From contig NZ_UEFQ01000019.1 of NCBI RefSeq assembly GCF_900489465.1, positions 95,968 through 159,967 on the forward strand: a DNA stretch of 64,000 nucleotides, written 5' to 3'. The translations under genes were made by a program, and so were the position numbers. The notes under the pieces were generated by a model. That model was not told the origin of the DNA, ran no database searches, and saw nothing but the letters and a program-made list of their open reading frames with translations. The DNA is from Aequorivita sp. CIP111184 (lineage in GTDB: Bacteria; Bacteroidota; Bacteroidia; Flavobacteriales; Flavobacteriaceae). This document shows, piece by piece, positions 29,259 through 38,125 of the stretch (position 1 is its first letter; every line of letters starts with the position of its first letter).

Positions 29259-31276
29259 ATTGAGAAAGCTCCTTGTTTTGCCGTATGGTAGAATGGGAGC
29301 TTTTTTAATTGGCAGCTTTTATCCCAGCGCTTTACATAGGTAAAATAGTTGCTCCCATCCGCGATTATCTGCTCAGGTTTTAAACTATCAATTAATCGGC
29401 TGAGGTTCATTTTGGGGCTATTGGTTAGCAAAATTGTATGTATTTTTTTTTGCTTTGGATAAATTCCTAAACTATCCAAAATCAAAATATTCTTTCTTTT
29501 ATATTGAAATATTTGTGGAAGCCTTTCTTCCGAATAACTAGTGATATTGACAGCATCTCTGAATGATTTTAAAGGATATTTTTCAGAAATGTTATTGGTT
29601 GAATCGCTTTTGAAAACAATAAGGTTCTTCCCATTTTTATAGCCAATTAGGGTCTGTTTGCTTTTTTGAAAAATTAGTAATTGGTTTGCTGAAGTATTTA
29701 ATTCATCATAAATATAAATTGCTGCTAATACCGAAATCGTAAAAAATGCAATGATCAATCTTCGATAGTTTATTCTTTTAAATAATAATCCAAGCGAGAT
29801 TATTACAAGATAGGTGCCCAATACTTTTAAGCTAGAAAAGTGAATGTTTTTAAAGAGAAATTCATCTTGTACAGCGACCCAATGAATGAACCCGTTAAGC
29901 CCTTCAATCAAGAAATTATAACTTTCGGCTAACCAATCTGGCAAACAATTAAAATTCGCTAAAAGAACGATTAATATTCCGCCACACATCAAAATGGTTA
30001 AAAAGGGAAGTACCACGAGATTGGTTACCAAAAACATTCCGGGAAATTGATGAAAATAATACAAGCTTAAAGGCAGAACGCCAATCTGCGCACAAATTGT
30101 AACAGACACGATTGCCCATATTTTACGAACAATCCGATATTTAGAATAGCCTATCTTGTAGAAAAGTGGTTGTAGCCAAACAATAAAAAACACCGCTATA
30201 TAGCTCAATTGAAACCCCACTTGAAAAAGCCAAAGAGGGTTGATAATCAAAAGTGCCAAAAAAGAAAGAAACAATGTATTTATAGAGTTGGTCTCCCGGT
30301 TGAAAATTTTTGCAAGTGCGAAAAAACTAAACATTGTCACCGCCCGCGTAACCGAAGGTGATAAGCCTGAGAGTGCTGCAAAACCCCAAAGCAAAATTAC
30401 GACTGTAAGCGCGCGAAAATATATACCGAACTTCCAACGAGTTAAAGGGCTCAATAGAAATGCTAGTATAAAGTATAAAATACCCACGTGCAATCCAGAA
30501 ACTGCCAAAATATGAATAGCGCCAGCAGCTGCATATTCATTGTACAGATTTTTGTCTATGTCTTTCTTTTCGCCTAAAACGAGAGCTTGTATAATGGCGC
30601 GTTCGTCAGTTTTCAGTTTAGTCTCTTGAAGTTTTTTTACAATACCCGAACGGAAATTCTGGGTGCTACCCAGAATAGTTTTTGAACCTGTGGCGGTTCT
30701 TAAAATCTCCTTTTCTGAAATTCGCAATTGCCCATAAACTCCAAGTGATTCCATATATGATGAATAATCAAATTGGTGTGGGTTCAGCGGTTTGGGAATT
30801 TCGGAAATTTGCGCGTAAACCAACAATATATCATCTGGGTAAAATGATTTCTTTAGAGATTCTTTGGAAACATTCAGCAATATTTTTCCTTGGGTAGCTA
30901 TGCCATTAATGGCGTTTACGTTTGCAAAATATTTAAAATTATAGATATCGGGTTTTAGTGTTTGCGTTACTTTAATTTGAAGTATTTCGACAGTTTCGTT
31001 TGAGATTACATGTGAATAATGTTTGAGCTGAAACTGTGGTTGATGTAGTTGATAACTGAAATATCCAATCGCGAAAAAGCAGAGATAAGTAGTAATTCCG
31101 AAGTAAACAGTTTGGATAAGTTGCTTTCTAGCCCGAAGCCATAAAACTGCTGCGCTAAAAAGAAGCAATAAAACATAACTCAATAAAAAAGCGGAGATAG
31201 GGAAGAAGTGAGCAGCGAGAATTCCCGATACAACGAAAATAGAAAACTTTACAACTGCGAAGTTGATGAATTTCAT
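29252..31276 (-). CDS. ComEC/Rec2-family DNA-uptake channel-like protein
   Basis: ComEC forms the inner-membrane channel for single-stranded DNA during natural transformation. The 674-residue product has two N-terminal membrane helices, a DUF4131-like region (residues about 35-200) and a competence domain with many helices (about 225-500). That domain contains the hallmark HILAVSGLHVGILY and ALSGLSPSVTRA motifs. The C-terminal approximately 150 residues resemble the metallo-beta-lactamase-like part in outline (IIADGSNYF, KQGAFSIE) but lack an HxHxDH metal site. It is upstream-linked to the minus-strand cluster of NlpC/P60 lipoprotein, lpxB and ddl. Competence of the organism is not proven. 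Confidence 0.88.
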   Translation of the reverse strand: MKFINFAVVKFSIFVVSGILAAHFFPISAFLLSYVLLLLFSAAVLWLRARKQLIQTVYFGITTYLCFFAIGYFSYQLHQPQFQLKHYSHVISNETVEILQIKVTQTLKPDIYNFKYFANVNAINGIATQGKILLNVSKESLKKSFYPDDILLVYAQISEIPKPLNPHQFDYSSYMESLGVYGQLRISEKEILRTATGSKTILGSTQNFRSGIVKKLQETKLKTDERAIIQALVLGEKKDIDKNLYNEYAAAGAIHILAVSGLHVGILYFILAFLLSPLTRWKFGIYFRALTVVILLWGFAALSGLSPSVTRAVTMFSFFALAKIFNRETNSINTLFLSFLALLIINPLWLFQVGFQLSYIAVFFIVWLQPLFYKIGYSKYRIVRKIWAIVSVTICAQIGVLPLSLYYFHQFPGMFLVTNLVVLPFLTILMCGGILIVLLANFNCLPDWLAESYNFLIEGLNGFIHWVAVQDEFLFKNIHFSSLKVLGTYLVIISLGLLFKRINYRRLIIAFFTISVLAAIYIYDELNTSANQLLIFQKSKQTLIGYKNGKNLIVFKSDSTNNISEKYPLKSFRDAVNITSYSEERLPQIFQYKRKNILILDSLGIYPKQKKIHTILLTNSPKMNLSRLIDSLKPEQIIADGSNYFTYVKRWDKSCQLKKLPFYHTAKQGAFSIE

Positions 31277-31354
31277 ACCCCACGACTTTAAGTTAAACTT
31301 AAAATTTACAGGGGAGAATTACCTAAAATTACTAAATGTTACTTAAACCTGCAA

Positions 31355-31948
31355 TTAAATAACCCTTCTAACTTCAACGAAGGCTTTCTTCCAGTAATCT
31401 TCATCGAGTGATGAAATAATAACCCCAGCGTGTGTAGTGGAGTGAATAAACTTAACTTCGCCGCGCTTAGATTCCACTACCAAACCCACGTGGGTTATGG
31501 TATTTTTGCGACTCGTTTTGAAAAAGACCAAATCGCCCTCCTCAATATCTTTAAAGGAAATAAGAATTCCTTTGGTGGCCATATCCCGAGAGATACGGGG
31601 TAATGTTATATTTTCTTTTTGGAAGGCTGTATAAACTAATCCAGAACAATCCATTCCAGCATCTGTAGTGCCGCCAAACTTATAGCGCGTTCCCTGAAAG
31701 GTTTTAGCGTAATCTATAATTTCTCTCTTTATTGCCCTAGGGCTTTCTTCTTTAATAGTGGCTTCGAGATCTTTTTCAGTTTCCTGAGCCGAAATCTTAT
31801 CATTTTTATGCGGGCTCAATTTTCGCACTGTTTTTGTTCTCGGTTCATTTTTGCCAATAATGGCTTCCGGAACTTTTCCCGTATTTTTAGTGCTTCCGCA
31901 GGAAATAAATAATAATGCGAAAAAGGAAAGAAGAAATAGTTTTCTCAT
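31355..31948 (-). CDS. NlpC/P60-family lipoprotein endopeptidase
   Basis: This is a predicted cell-wall hydrolase cutting peptidoglycan stem peptides. The 197-residue product has a lipoprotein signal ending in the lipobox FISC with Cys17. A charged linker follows, then a C-terminal NlpC/P60 domain with catalytic Cys101 (DCSGLVY), His153 (THVGLVV) and a third polar residue probably His169 (FIHSTT). Anchoring in the outer membrane is likely. It lies 44 bases after lpxB on the same strand and 78 bases before the comEC-like gene, a common flavobacterial arrangement. Confidence 0.92.
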   Translation of the reverse strand: MRKLFLLSFFALLFISCGSTKNTGKVPEAIIGKNEPRTKTVRKLSPHKNDKISAQETEKDLEATIKEESPRAIKREIIDYAKTFQGTRYKFGGTTDAGMDCSGLVYTAFQKENITLPRISRDMATKGILISFKDIEEGDLVFFKTSRKNTITHVGLVVESKRGEVKFIHSTTHAGVIISSLDEDYWKKAFVEVRRVI

Positions 31949-31992
31949 TTATTGTAAATAGATGATTAATGCTTAAAAGTATAAAATATTAT

Positions 31993-33111
31993 TTACTTCG
32001 CCTTTATAGCGGAATATATTAGTTTTGCGGTGTTTTCACTTGCTCCACGCCCTCCCAAGTCTTTTTCCAAATCGTAATAATCCAGAAACATAGTGGCTCT
32101 TTTGTAGGGGTCCAATATTTTGGTGAGTTCTTCCTTTAAACGTTTTGTATTAAAATCTGTTTGGATAAGTTCTGTAACCACTTCTTTATTAAGAATTAAA
32201 TTCACCAAAGAAATGTAATCTAGTTTTATAACGCGTTTTGCAATTTCATAACTAATTCGGCTGCCTTTATAGCATACCACTTGTGGTACTTTAAAAAGAG
32301 CAGTTTCTAAAGTGGCAGTGCCTGAAGTAACCAATGCCGCTTTGGAAATACTCAAAAGATCATATGTTTTATTGGTCACAAAATGTACATTTTTTGTGCT
32401 GAGGAAAGATTCATAAAATGATTTTTCCTGACTTGGCGCACCGGCAATTACAAATTGATATTCCTTAAAATCCTTTGCTACGGAAATCATTATTTCCAGC
32501 ATTTTCTTTATTTCCTGCTTTCGGCTTCCAGGGAGCAGAGCCACGATTGGGCGTTCGTCCAAACCGTTTTCTTGTTTGAAAGTTTCCGGATCCACCTGGG
32601 GTTTGTTGTAAATTGCATCAATCAGGGGATGTCCTACAAAATGTACTGGAAAGTTGTGTTTATCTTCGTAAAATTCCTTTTCAAAAGGGAGAATGACGTA
32701 CATCTCGTCCACATCGCGTTTTATGTCTTTGATGCGACCTTCTTTCCAGGCCCAAATTTGGGGTGAAATATAATAATGGGTTTTATAGCCTTTTTTCCGC
32801 GCCCATTTCATTATTTGAAAATTGAAGCCGGGATAGTCTATAAATATAATTACATCTGGATTATAGCTTTCAATATCTTTTTTGCAGCGTTTTATATTTT
32901 TGAGAATGGTGCCAAGATTCATAACCACTTCGGCAAAACCCATAAAAGCCAATTCGCGATAGTGCTTTACCTCAGTCCCACCAACAGCCTTCATCAAATC
33001 GCCACCCCAAAAACGAAAGTCTGCTTCAGCATCTTCCTTTTTTAAGGCTTTCATTAAATTGGCTCCGTGCAAATCGCCAGAGGCTTCGCCTGCTATGAGG
33101 TAGTATTTCAT
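31993..33111 (-). CDS. lpxB: Lipid-A-disaccharide synthase
   Basis: LpxB joins UDP-2,3-diacylglucosamine and lipid X to make the lipid A disaccharide at the inner membrane. The 372-residue product has the N-terminal signature YYLIAGEASGDLHGANLMKAL, the segment GGDLMKAVGGTEVKHYRELAFMGFAEV, the central VIFIDYPGFNFQIMKWARKKG and the GT-B domain parts LLPGSRKQEIK and VTSGTATLETALFKVPQVVCYK. Length and motifs are canonical. surE, often placed next to lpxB in this group, is not present here. Confidence 0.96.
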   Translation of the reverse strand: MKYYLIAGEASGDLHGANLMKALKKEDAEADFRFWGGDLMKAVGGTEVKHYRELAFMGFAEVVMNLGTILKNIKRCKKDIESYNPDVIIFIDYPGFNFQIMKWARKKGYKTHYYISPQIWAWKEGRIKDIKRDVDEMYVILPFEKEFYEDKHNFPVHFVGHPLIDAIYNKPQVDPETFKQENGLDERPIVALLPGSRKQEIKKMLEIMISVAKDFKEYQFVIAGAPSQEKSFYESFLSTKNVHFVTNKTYDLLSISKAALVTSGTATLETALFKVPQVVCYKGSRISYEIAKRVIKLDYISLVNLILNKEVVTELIQTDFNTKRLKEELTKILDPYKRATMFLDYYDLEKDLGGRGASENTAKLIYSAIKAK

Positions 33112-33127
33112 TAATTGGATTTAGTTA

Positions 33128-33154
33128 AACCCTTTGACTGTGCTCAGGGTGACA
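33128..33154. repeat. Dispersed palindromic repeat between ddl and lpxB
   Basis: This 27-base sequence (AACCCTTTGACTGTGCTCAG followed by GGTGACA) is the reverse complement of a variant of the repeat at 17191-17220: both contain CACCCTGAGC and CAAAGGGTT when read in the same direction. The ends can pair to form a short hairpin. Confidence 0.6.
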
Positions 33155-33188
33155 TTCTAACTTGTCTTATCTCGTTGTTCTTTTTTCG

Positions 33189-34172
33189 TTATTCTGTTTT
33201 TAAAACATTTTGAATCAATATATCAAAAAATTCTGTCAACGTCATTCCTGCCTCTCGAGCTTGCTTGGGAATAATACTTTCTGATGAAAGACCGGGATTG
33301 GTGTTTATTTCCAAGAAATAGGGTTTTCCGTTTTCAATTATAAATTCACTACGGGTGATACCTTTCATATTTAACAATTTGTAAATACGAATAGCTTCTT
33401 TTTTTACCATTGCTGTTTCTTCATCAGAAATTCTTGCAGGGGTTATTTCCTGTGATTTTCCAAGATACTTTGCTTCATAATCAAAGAATTCATTTTCTGA
33501 AACAATTTCTGTCACAGGCAGTGCAATTATTTCTTCGCCCTTATTATAAACGCCAACCGAAACTTCAACCCCAACTAGAGCCGTTTCAATTATTATCTCA
33601 GTGTCTTCTAAAAAAGCCTTTTCAATTGCTGGCATTATTTCACTCATATTGTTCACTTTACTAATGCCAAAACTAGAGCCGGAACGATTTGGTTTTACGA
33701 AACAAGGTAAGCCTGTTTTTAGTATAATTTCATCTACATTTATTTCAGAGCCTTCATTCACATAATATGAATTTGCTGCACGAACACCAAAATTCTTTAA
33801 AACAGAAAGACAGTCTCGTTTGTTGAAACTTAGTGCCGCCTGATAATAGTCTGTACTTGTGTGTGGAATGCCTAAGAGCTCCCAATAAGCTTGCAAATAA
33901 CCATCTTCCCCCGGTGTTCCGTGGATAGTGTTAAAAACGGCATCTGGTTTGATTATTTCGGTGCCATTATCAAAACTGAAATCTGCTTTATTTACGGGAT
34001 GTTTGGTGCCATTTTTTGCGACGAAGTACCAGCCTTCTTCCATAATATGGACTGGATACACTTCATATTTATTTTTATCGAGTGCATTGCAAACTATGCC
34101 ACCACTGTTAAGTGAAATTTCGAACTCGCTGGAATAGCCGCCCATAGCCACGGTAATATGTTTTTTATTCAT
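33189..34172 (-). CDS. ddl: D-alanine--D-alanine ligase
   Basis: Ddl makes the D-Ala-D-Ala dipeptide for peptidoglycan. The 327-residue product has the N-terminal motif MGGYSSEFEISLNSG and the EDGYLQAYWELLGIPHTS loop. In its ATP-grasp domain are CFVKPNRSGSSFGISKV, the metal-site segment FLEINTNPGLSSESIIP and GITRSEFII. The ATG at 34172 is clear. It is transcribed divergently from the PASTA protein gene with a 110-base gap holding -7-like elements in both directions. Confidence 0.95.
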   Translation of the reverse strand: MNKKHITVAMGGYSSEFEISLNSGGIVCNALDKNKYEVYPVHIMEEGWYFVAKNGTKHPVNKADFSFDNGTEIIKPDAVFNTIHGTPGEDGYLQAYWELLGIPHTSTDYYQAALSFNKRDCLSVLKNFGVRAANSYYVNEGSEINVDEIILKTGLPCFVKPNRSGSSFGISKVNNMSEIMPAIEKAFLEDTEIIIETALVGVEVSVGVYNKGEEIIALPVTEIVSENEFFDYEAKYLGKSQEITPARISDEETAMVKKEAIRIYKLLNMKGITRSEFIIENGKPYFLEINTNPGLSSESIIPKQAREAGMTLTEFFDILIQNVLKTE

Positions 34173-34210
34173 AACAAATCTTTAAAACCTGCGTTAAATA
34201 TCTGGTGAAA

Positions 34211-34218
34211 CAAAAATA
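34211..34218 (-). promoter_or_regulatory. Candidate -7 promoter element for ddl
   Basis: On the minus strand the bases read TATTTTTG, matching TAnnTTTG, 39 bases upstream of the ddl ATG. A good -33 element was not found. Confidence 0.4.
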
Positions 34219-34255
34219 TCACTTATCCATAGAAAGATACTAACTTTGGGTTTTA

Positions 34256-34263
34256 TATTTTTG
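34256..34263 (+). promoter_or_regulatory. Candidate -7 promoter element for the PASTA protein gene
   Basis: TATTTTTG at 34256-34263 matches TAnnTTTG and lies 20 bases before the ATG at 34283. A -33 TTTG at the ideal spacing is not evident. Confidence 0.4.
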
Positions 34264-34282
34264 TGCATTAACAAACAAACCT

Positions 34283-34915
34283 ATGACTTTTTTCCAGTTC
34301 GTGTTTTCGAAGGCATTTTTAAAGCAATTGCTCTTGGCTATTGTTGCATTGCTTGTGTTGGCATTTTTGATTTTATGGTGGCTTCGCATAAGTACAAACC
34401 ACAATGAAAAAATAGAAGTTCCAAACCTTGCCAAAATGTCTTTAGACAAAGTAGAAGAGAAATTGGATGAAATGGATCTTCGGTATGAAATTTTAGATTC
34501 TGCAAATTATAACCCAGAATTCCCAAAATATTCTGTAATAGAGCAGATTCCAAAGCCGGGCAAATATGTAAAGGAAGACCGAAAACTATATTTAACACTA
34601 AACCCTTCGGGATACCGTAAAATTGAAGTTCCTGATGTTTTGGGCCGCACACGCCGCCAAGTTGAACCAACATTATTAGCTATGGGTTTTGTGATTGGTA
34701 AAATAAGTTACCGTCCACACATTAGCGATAATGTTTTAGAACTGCGATATAAAGGTGAAAAGCTAGATCCCGGCACCCCCCTTCAAAAAACCTCGGTAAT
34801 AGATTTGATTGTTGGCGACCAATCACTCAATAGAATTCAGTCTGAAGATGATCCTTCTGAAAATAATCCAGAAGCCCCAACCAATAATGAAGAAGATACC
34901 AATGGCGAATTTTAA
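34283..34915 (+). CDS. Membrane-anchored PASTA-domain protein
   Basis: The 210-residue product has one membrane helix (about residues 12-38, KQLLLAIVALLVLAFLILWW). A periplasmic part with two PASTA repeats follows: one starting IEVPNLAKMSLDKVEEKLDEM and a second IEVPDVLGRTRRQVEPTLLAMGF. It ends in an acidic tail (DDPSENNPEAPTNNEEDTN). PASTA repeats often bind peptidoglycan or its precursors. Unlike Ser/Thr kinases or PBP2x there is no catalytic domain. It lies divergent from ddl and overlaps the start of the RluD-type gene by 14 bases, a conserved-looking flavobacterial trio whose link between cell wall and rRNA modification is unexplained. Confidence 0.88.
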   Translation: MTFFQFVFSKAFLKQLLLAIVALLVLAFLILWWLRISTNHNEKIEVPNLAKMSLDKVEEKLDEMDLRYEILDSANYNPEFPKYSVIEQIPKPGKYVKEDRKLYLTLNPSGYRKIEVPDVLGRTRRQVEPTLLAMGFVIGKISYRPHISDNVLELRYKGEKLDPGTPLQKTSVIDLIVGDQSLNRIQSEDDPSENNPEAPTNNEEDTNGEF

Positions 34916-35948
34916 TGAAAACGAAATAGACGATACGGAAGGCAATGATGATCTTTATGAGCATTTCCGATTTAAGGCAGACAAAGGTCAGGGCGCACTA
35001 AGGGTAGATAAATACCTGATGAACCTGATTGAAAAAGCTACGCGTAATAAAATACAAAAAGCCGCTGCCGCTGGAAATATTCACGTTAACGGCGTTGCTG
35101 TAAAATCAAACTACAAAGTAAAGGGCAATGATTTGGTTACGGTGCTTTTTGAGCATCCGCCATATGAATTTCTTTTAGTGCCAGAAAATATTCCAATTAA
35201 TATCGTTTACGAAGACGATGCCGTACTTGTAGTGAACAAGCAACCAGGAATGGTTGTGCATCCTGGGCATGGCAATTACAGCGGAACGCTAATAAATGCA
35301 CTTACCTATCATTTTGAAAACCTTCCGAATAACAGTAGTAATCGCCCAGGTCTTGTTCATAGAATAGACAAAGACACCAGCGGATTATTGGTAGTAGCCA
35401 AAACTGAAGAAGCGATGACACACCTCGCCAAACAATTTTTTGACAAAAGTACCGAGCGCGAATATGTAGCTTTGGTTTGGGGAAATATGGAAGAAGATGA
35501 AGGAACGGTTGAAGGCAATATAGGCCGTCATCCCAAAAACCGTTTGCAAAATACCGTTTACGAAAATGACGAAGAAGAGAAAGGAAAACCTGCCGTTACG
35601 CACTATAAAGTTTTGGAACGTTTGGGCTATGTAACCTTTGTTTCTTGCCGTTTGGAAACAGGTAGGACCCACCAAATTAGGGTGCATATGAAATATATTG
35701 GCCATACGCTTTTCAACGATGAACGTTATGGAGGTGAAAAAATATTGAAGGGAACCACGTTCACTAAGTATAAACAGTTTGTAGAAAACTGCTTTAAAGT
35801 ATTACCCCGCCAAGCATTGCACGCACGCACTTTAGGCTTTGTGCATCCAGTTACTGAAAAGTTTATGCGTTTTGAAAGTCCGATTCCTGAGGATATGGAA
35901 GGGTGTTTGGATAAGTGGCGGAATTACTCGAAGAATGTGGTTGAATAA
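34902..35948 (+). CDS. RluD-type 23S rRNA/large-subunit pseudouridine synthase
   Basis: This enzyme isomerises uridines to pseudouridine in rRNA. From the ATG at 34902 the product has 348 residues: an acidic N-terminus, an S4-like RNA-binding domain (RVDKYLMNLIEKATRNKIQKAAAAGNIHVNG) and an RluA-family catalytic domain. The catalytic Asp156 lies in VHRIDKDTSGLLVVAKT, with GRTHQIRVHMKYIGHT further on. Upstream in-frame codons from 34809 lie within the PASTA gene and were rejected. The start overlaps the end of that gene by 14 bases, so the two are co-translated. RluD is the best guess, but the target uridines are not provable from sequence. Confidence 0.93.
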   Translation: MANFNENEIDDTEGNDDLYEHFRFKADKGQGALRVDKYLMNLIEKATRNKIQKAAAAGNIHVNGVAVKSNYKVKGNDLVTVLFEHPPYEFLLVPENIPINIVYEDDAVLVVNKQPGMVVHPGHGNYSGTLINALTYHFENLPNNSSNRPGLVHRIDKDTSGLLVVAKTEEAMTHLAKQFFDKSTEREYVALVWGNMEEDEGTVEGNIGRHPKNRLQNTVYENDEEEKGKPAVTHYKVLERLGYVTFVSCRLETGRTHQIRVHMKYIGHTLFNDERYGGEKILKGTTFTKYKQFVENCFKVLPRQALHARTLGFVHPVTEKFMRFESPIPEDMEGCLDKWRNYSKNVVE

Positions 35949-36055
35949 AAAACTAACCGTTTCGCTATTTCCAACTTTTGGTTTAAGCTGGTATGAATTG
36001 CTAATTCAATTTTGATAATTCTTCGCCAAAAATCCTGTAACTTCTATTAAAATAC

Positions 36056-36096
36056 AAAGTCCCTTAACCAAGAAAATTGGAAAAGGGACTTTTGTT
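36056..36096. terminator. Bidirectional terminator between rluD-like and FG-GAP genes
   Basis: AAAGTCCCTT (36056-36065) pairs with AAGGGACTTT (36083-36092), with an inner CCAA/TTGG helix. A-rich and T-rich flanks allow it to serve both converging genes. Confidence 0.8.
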
Positions 36097-36118
36097 TGCA
36101 GATATATTTTTTGTCAAT

Positions 36119-37876
36119 CTAATTCTTCACCCACTTCGCGGTAAATTTATTCTTTCCGTCATAAATGGTTACAAAATACAAGCCGTTGTTTAAATGTTTT
36201 AAGTTGTAGCTACTTGTAGTTTCTAGATTTCCTTCTTCTGAAAATACTAGCTTTCCATCAATGCTAAAGATTTTCACTTTTGCATTTTGCATAGCTGTAG
36301 GGATTTTAAAGGATAATATTCCTTCCGAAGGATTCGGGAAGATATTTATTGAAGATGCTGAGGCATAGTCAGAAATTCCAGCCGTTGGTTCCAGTTCTAC
36401 AAAACCGTCACGGGTATTATCGCCTTTGTAGCCATTTCGCTTTATGGTATCTGGATTATATGGAACATTTAGGTTGTATACACTTACAAAAGTTGAATCA
36501 ACTCCTGCGCCAAAAGTTTGAGTGTAACTATTAGCTGTAAGATCTAAAAGTCCGTCATTATCCACATCGCCCAATACGGCTCCGTTTAAAAATGTAAAAC
36601 CATGAGGACGTAAAGGAAAACCAGCTATTTCACCAGTACCGTCTAAGGAATAGGCATGAATAAAACCTTCACCCGCAGCATCTGTAAGAACACTTGGAAA
36701 TATAATATCTAAGACGCCATCGTTATTAACATCGGCAATGGAAAGAACACCTTCGGTACCACCATATTTTTGTATTGGGAAGTCTGGTAGATCGTTACCG
36801 TCTGGATCAAGACCATATATAACGGGCAATTCTGCGCCTGGTGTTCCGCTAGTATTTCTATCTGACATAAAGATTTCGAAGGTTCCATCCTCATCAACAT
36901 CCAAAACTGTTGGCGGGGAATAGGTCCAACCTCCTAGTGCTATGGGCCATCCTGCTTTGTAGGTGCCGTCGTGTTCCATAACATAAAAGCCAGGGGAGTC
37001 TCCGTGGTTGCTTCCTATAATTTCTAAGTCGTCATCTCCATCAAGGTCAGCGAGGATTGGTGATTGGTACGAATAATTTACCATTGGGTCAAATACTGGA
37101 AATCCAGAAAATACTTGGCCTTGGTTATCAAAAATATACATCCCTGCAGATGAGGCTGCTATAACCACATCTAAACTACCGTCGTGGTCCATATCCGCAA
37201 TTGAAGGCGTAAAAGCTGGTGTAGCTGCTATCTCCACAGGCCAGTTGGCGTTTATGGGAGTTCCGTCCATTTTAATAGCATGAACAAAACCTTGGGCGCT
37301 TGCTACCCTTTCGCCTGTAATAATATCTAGAGTACCATCACCATCTAAATCTGCTACGGCGGGAGCATTCAGCATCCAATGATTGCTAAAATTTAATGGC
37401 CAGCCAGCAAAATCATTACCAAGATTGTCCATTAAATATACGCGGCCAGCATTCGGAACGCCTCCTGTGTTTAGTATGATTTCAAGTGTGCCATCGCCAT
37501 CTAAATCTGCAACAGTTGGGGGTAGTAATATTGTGCCACTTACGGGTTTCTCCCACAGAATAGAGCCATCGCCATTTAGGGCGTATAGGGTGTTCCATAT
37601 TCCGTAAAGTACTTCATCTACTCCGTCATTATTTATATCGGCCAAAGTTGTACCTCGGCTGTTTTTGAAGTTTGGGTGTGCTGGCTCACCAAAACGCCAA
37701 AGTTGATCAAAGACTTGTGTTTGTTCTGCGTTATAATAATTTTCTGGTAGCGTAATTGTTTCAACAGAAATGGTTCCGTCTTCATTTAGGGTGGCTTTTT
37801 TGCCTTGCTCTTGGGCAGTGGCAATGGGCGCTACTCCGAGGAATAGAACCGATAGGAGGGTAATTGTTTTTTTCAT
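36119..37876 (-). CDS. Secreted FG-GAP/VCBS repeat protein with T9SS sorting domain
   Basis: The 585-residue product has a signal peptide (MKKTITLLSVLFLGVAPIATAQ). At least seven FG-GAP-type calcium-binding repeats follow (for example ADLDGDGTLEIIL, ADLDGDGTLDIIT, ADMDHDGSLDVVI, ADVNNDGVLDIIF, GDVDNDGLLDLTA), forming a predicted beta-propeller. It ends in an approximately 75-residue C-terminal domain (INIFPNPSEGILSFKIP ... GLYFVTIYDGKNKFTAKWVKN) of the type A sorting signal, implying export by type IX secretion to the surface. The binding target is unknown. It converges with the rluD-like gene and diverges from the S46 peptidase gene. Confidence 0.9.
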   Translation of the reverse strand: MKKTITLLSVLFLGVAPIATAQEQGKKATLNEDGTISVETITLPENYYNAEQTQVFDQLWRFGEPAHPNFKNSRGTTLADINNDGVDEVLYGIWNTLYALNGDGSILWEKPVSGTILLPPTVADLDGDGTLEIILNTGGVPNAGRVYLMDNLGNDFAGWPLNFSNHWMLNAPAVADLDGDGTLDIITGERVASAQGFVHAIKMDGTPINANWPVEIAATPAFTPSIADMDHDGSLDVVIAASSAGMYIFDNQGQVFSGFPVFDPMVNYSYQSPILADLDGDDDLEIIGSNHGDSPGFYVMEHDGTYKAGWPIALGGWTYSPPTVLDVDEDGTFEIFMSDRNTSGTPGAELPVIYGLDPDGNDLPDFPIQKYGGTEGVLSIADVNNDGVLDIIFPSVLTDAAGEGFIHAYSLDGTGEIAGFPLRPHGFTFLNGAVLGDVDNDGLLDLTANSYTQTFGAGVDSTFVSVYNLNVPYNPDTIKRNGYKGDNTRDGFVELEPTAGISDYASASSINIFPNPSEGILSFKIPTAMQNAKVKIFSIDGKLVFSEEGNLETTSSYNLKHLNNGLYFVTIYDGKNKFTAKWVKN

Positions 37877-37938
37877 CAGGTTTTTTTTAATTTATATTTT
37901 TATAAATCTATTCATAATTATTGGGTTTTCAAAGAATT

Positions 37939-37946
37939 CAAAAATA
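37939..37946 (-). promoter_or_regulatory. Candidate -7 promoter element for the FG-GAP gene
   Basis: Read on the minus strand the bases are TATTTTTG (TAnnTTTG type), about 63 bases before the ATG at 37876. No matching -33 was identified. Confidence 0.35.
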
Positions 37947-38061
37947 TCGATGTTATATAGATCTTCCTACTGTCTTAAAAAAAAGTTAAATTTACTTTCC
38001 TTTTGTGCTTTTTGGATGCGCTAAAGAAGAAAAAATGGGGAATCCGTTTATATTTACAGAC

Positions 38062-38097
38062 CGATAAATATCATTGCTTTTTGGTGGTTATTTATCG
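38062..38097. promoter_or_regulatory. Inverted repeat upstream of the S46 peptidase gene
   Basis: CGATAAATA (38062-38070) and TATTTATCG (38089-38097) are perfect 9-base inverted arms separated by 18 bases, about 29 bases before the ATG at 38126. It could be an operator or an mRNA leader stem. Confidence 0.45.
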
Positions 38098-38125
38098 TAT
38101 TTGTTAATATAAAATCCCCTTACTA

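Noticed and set aside
34809..34901. Extended start for the pseudouridine synthase
   Set aside because: The stretch is inside the PASTA gene and encodes residues unlike the family; the ATG at 34902 fits with a 14-base overlap.
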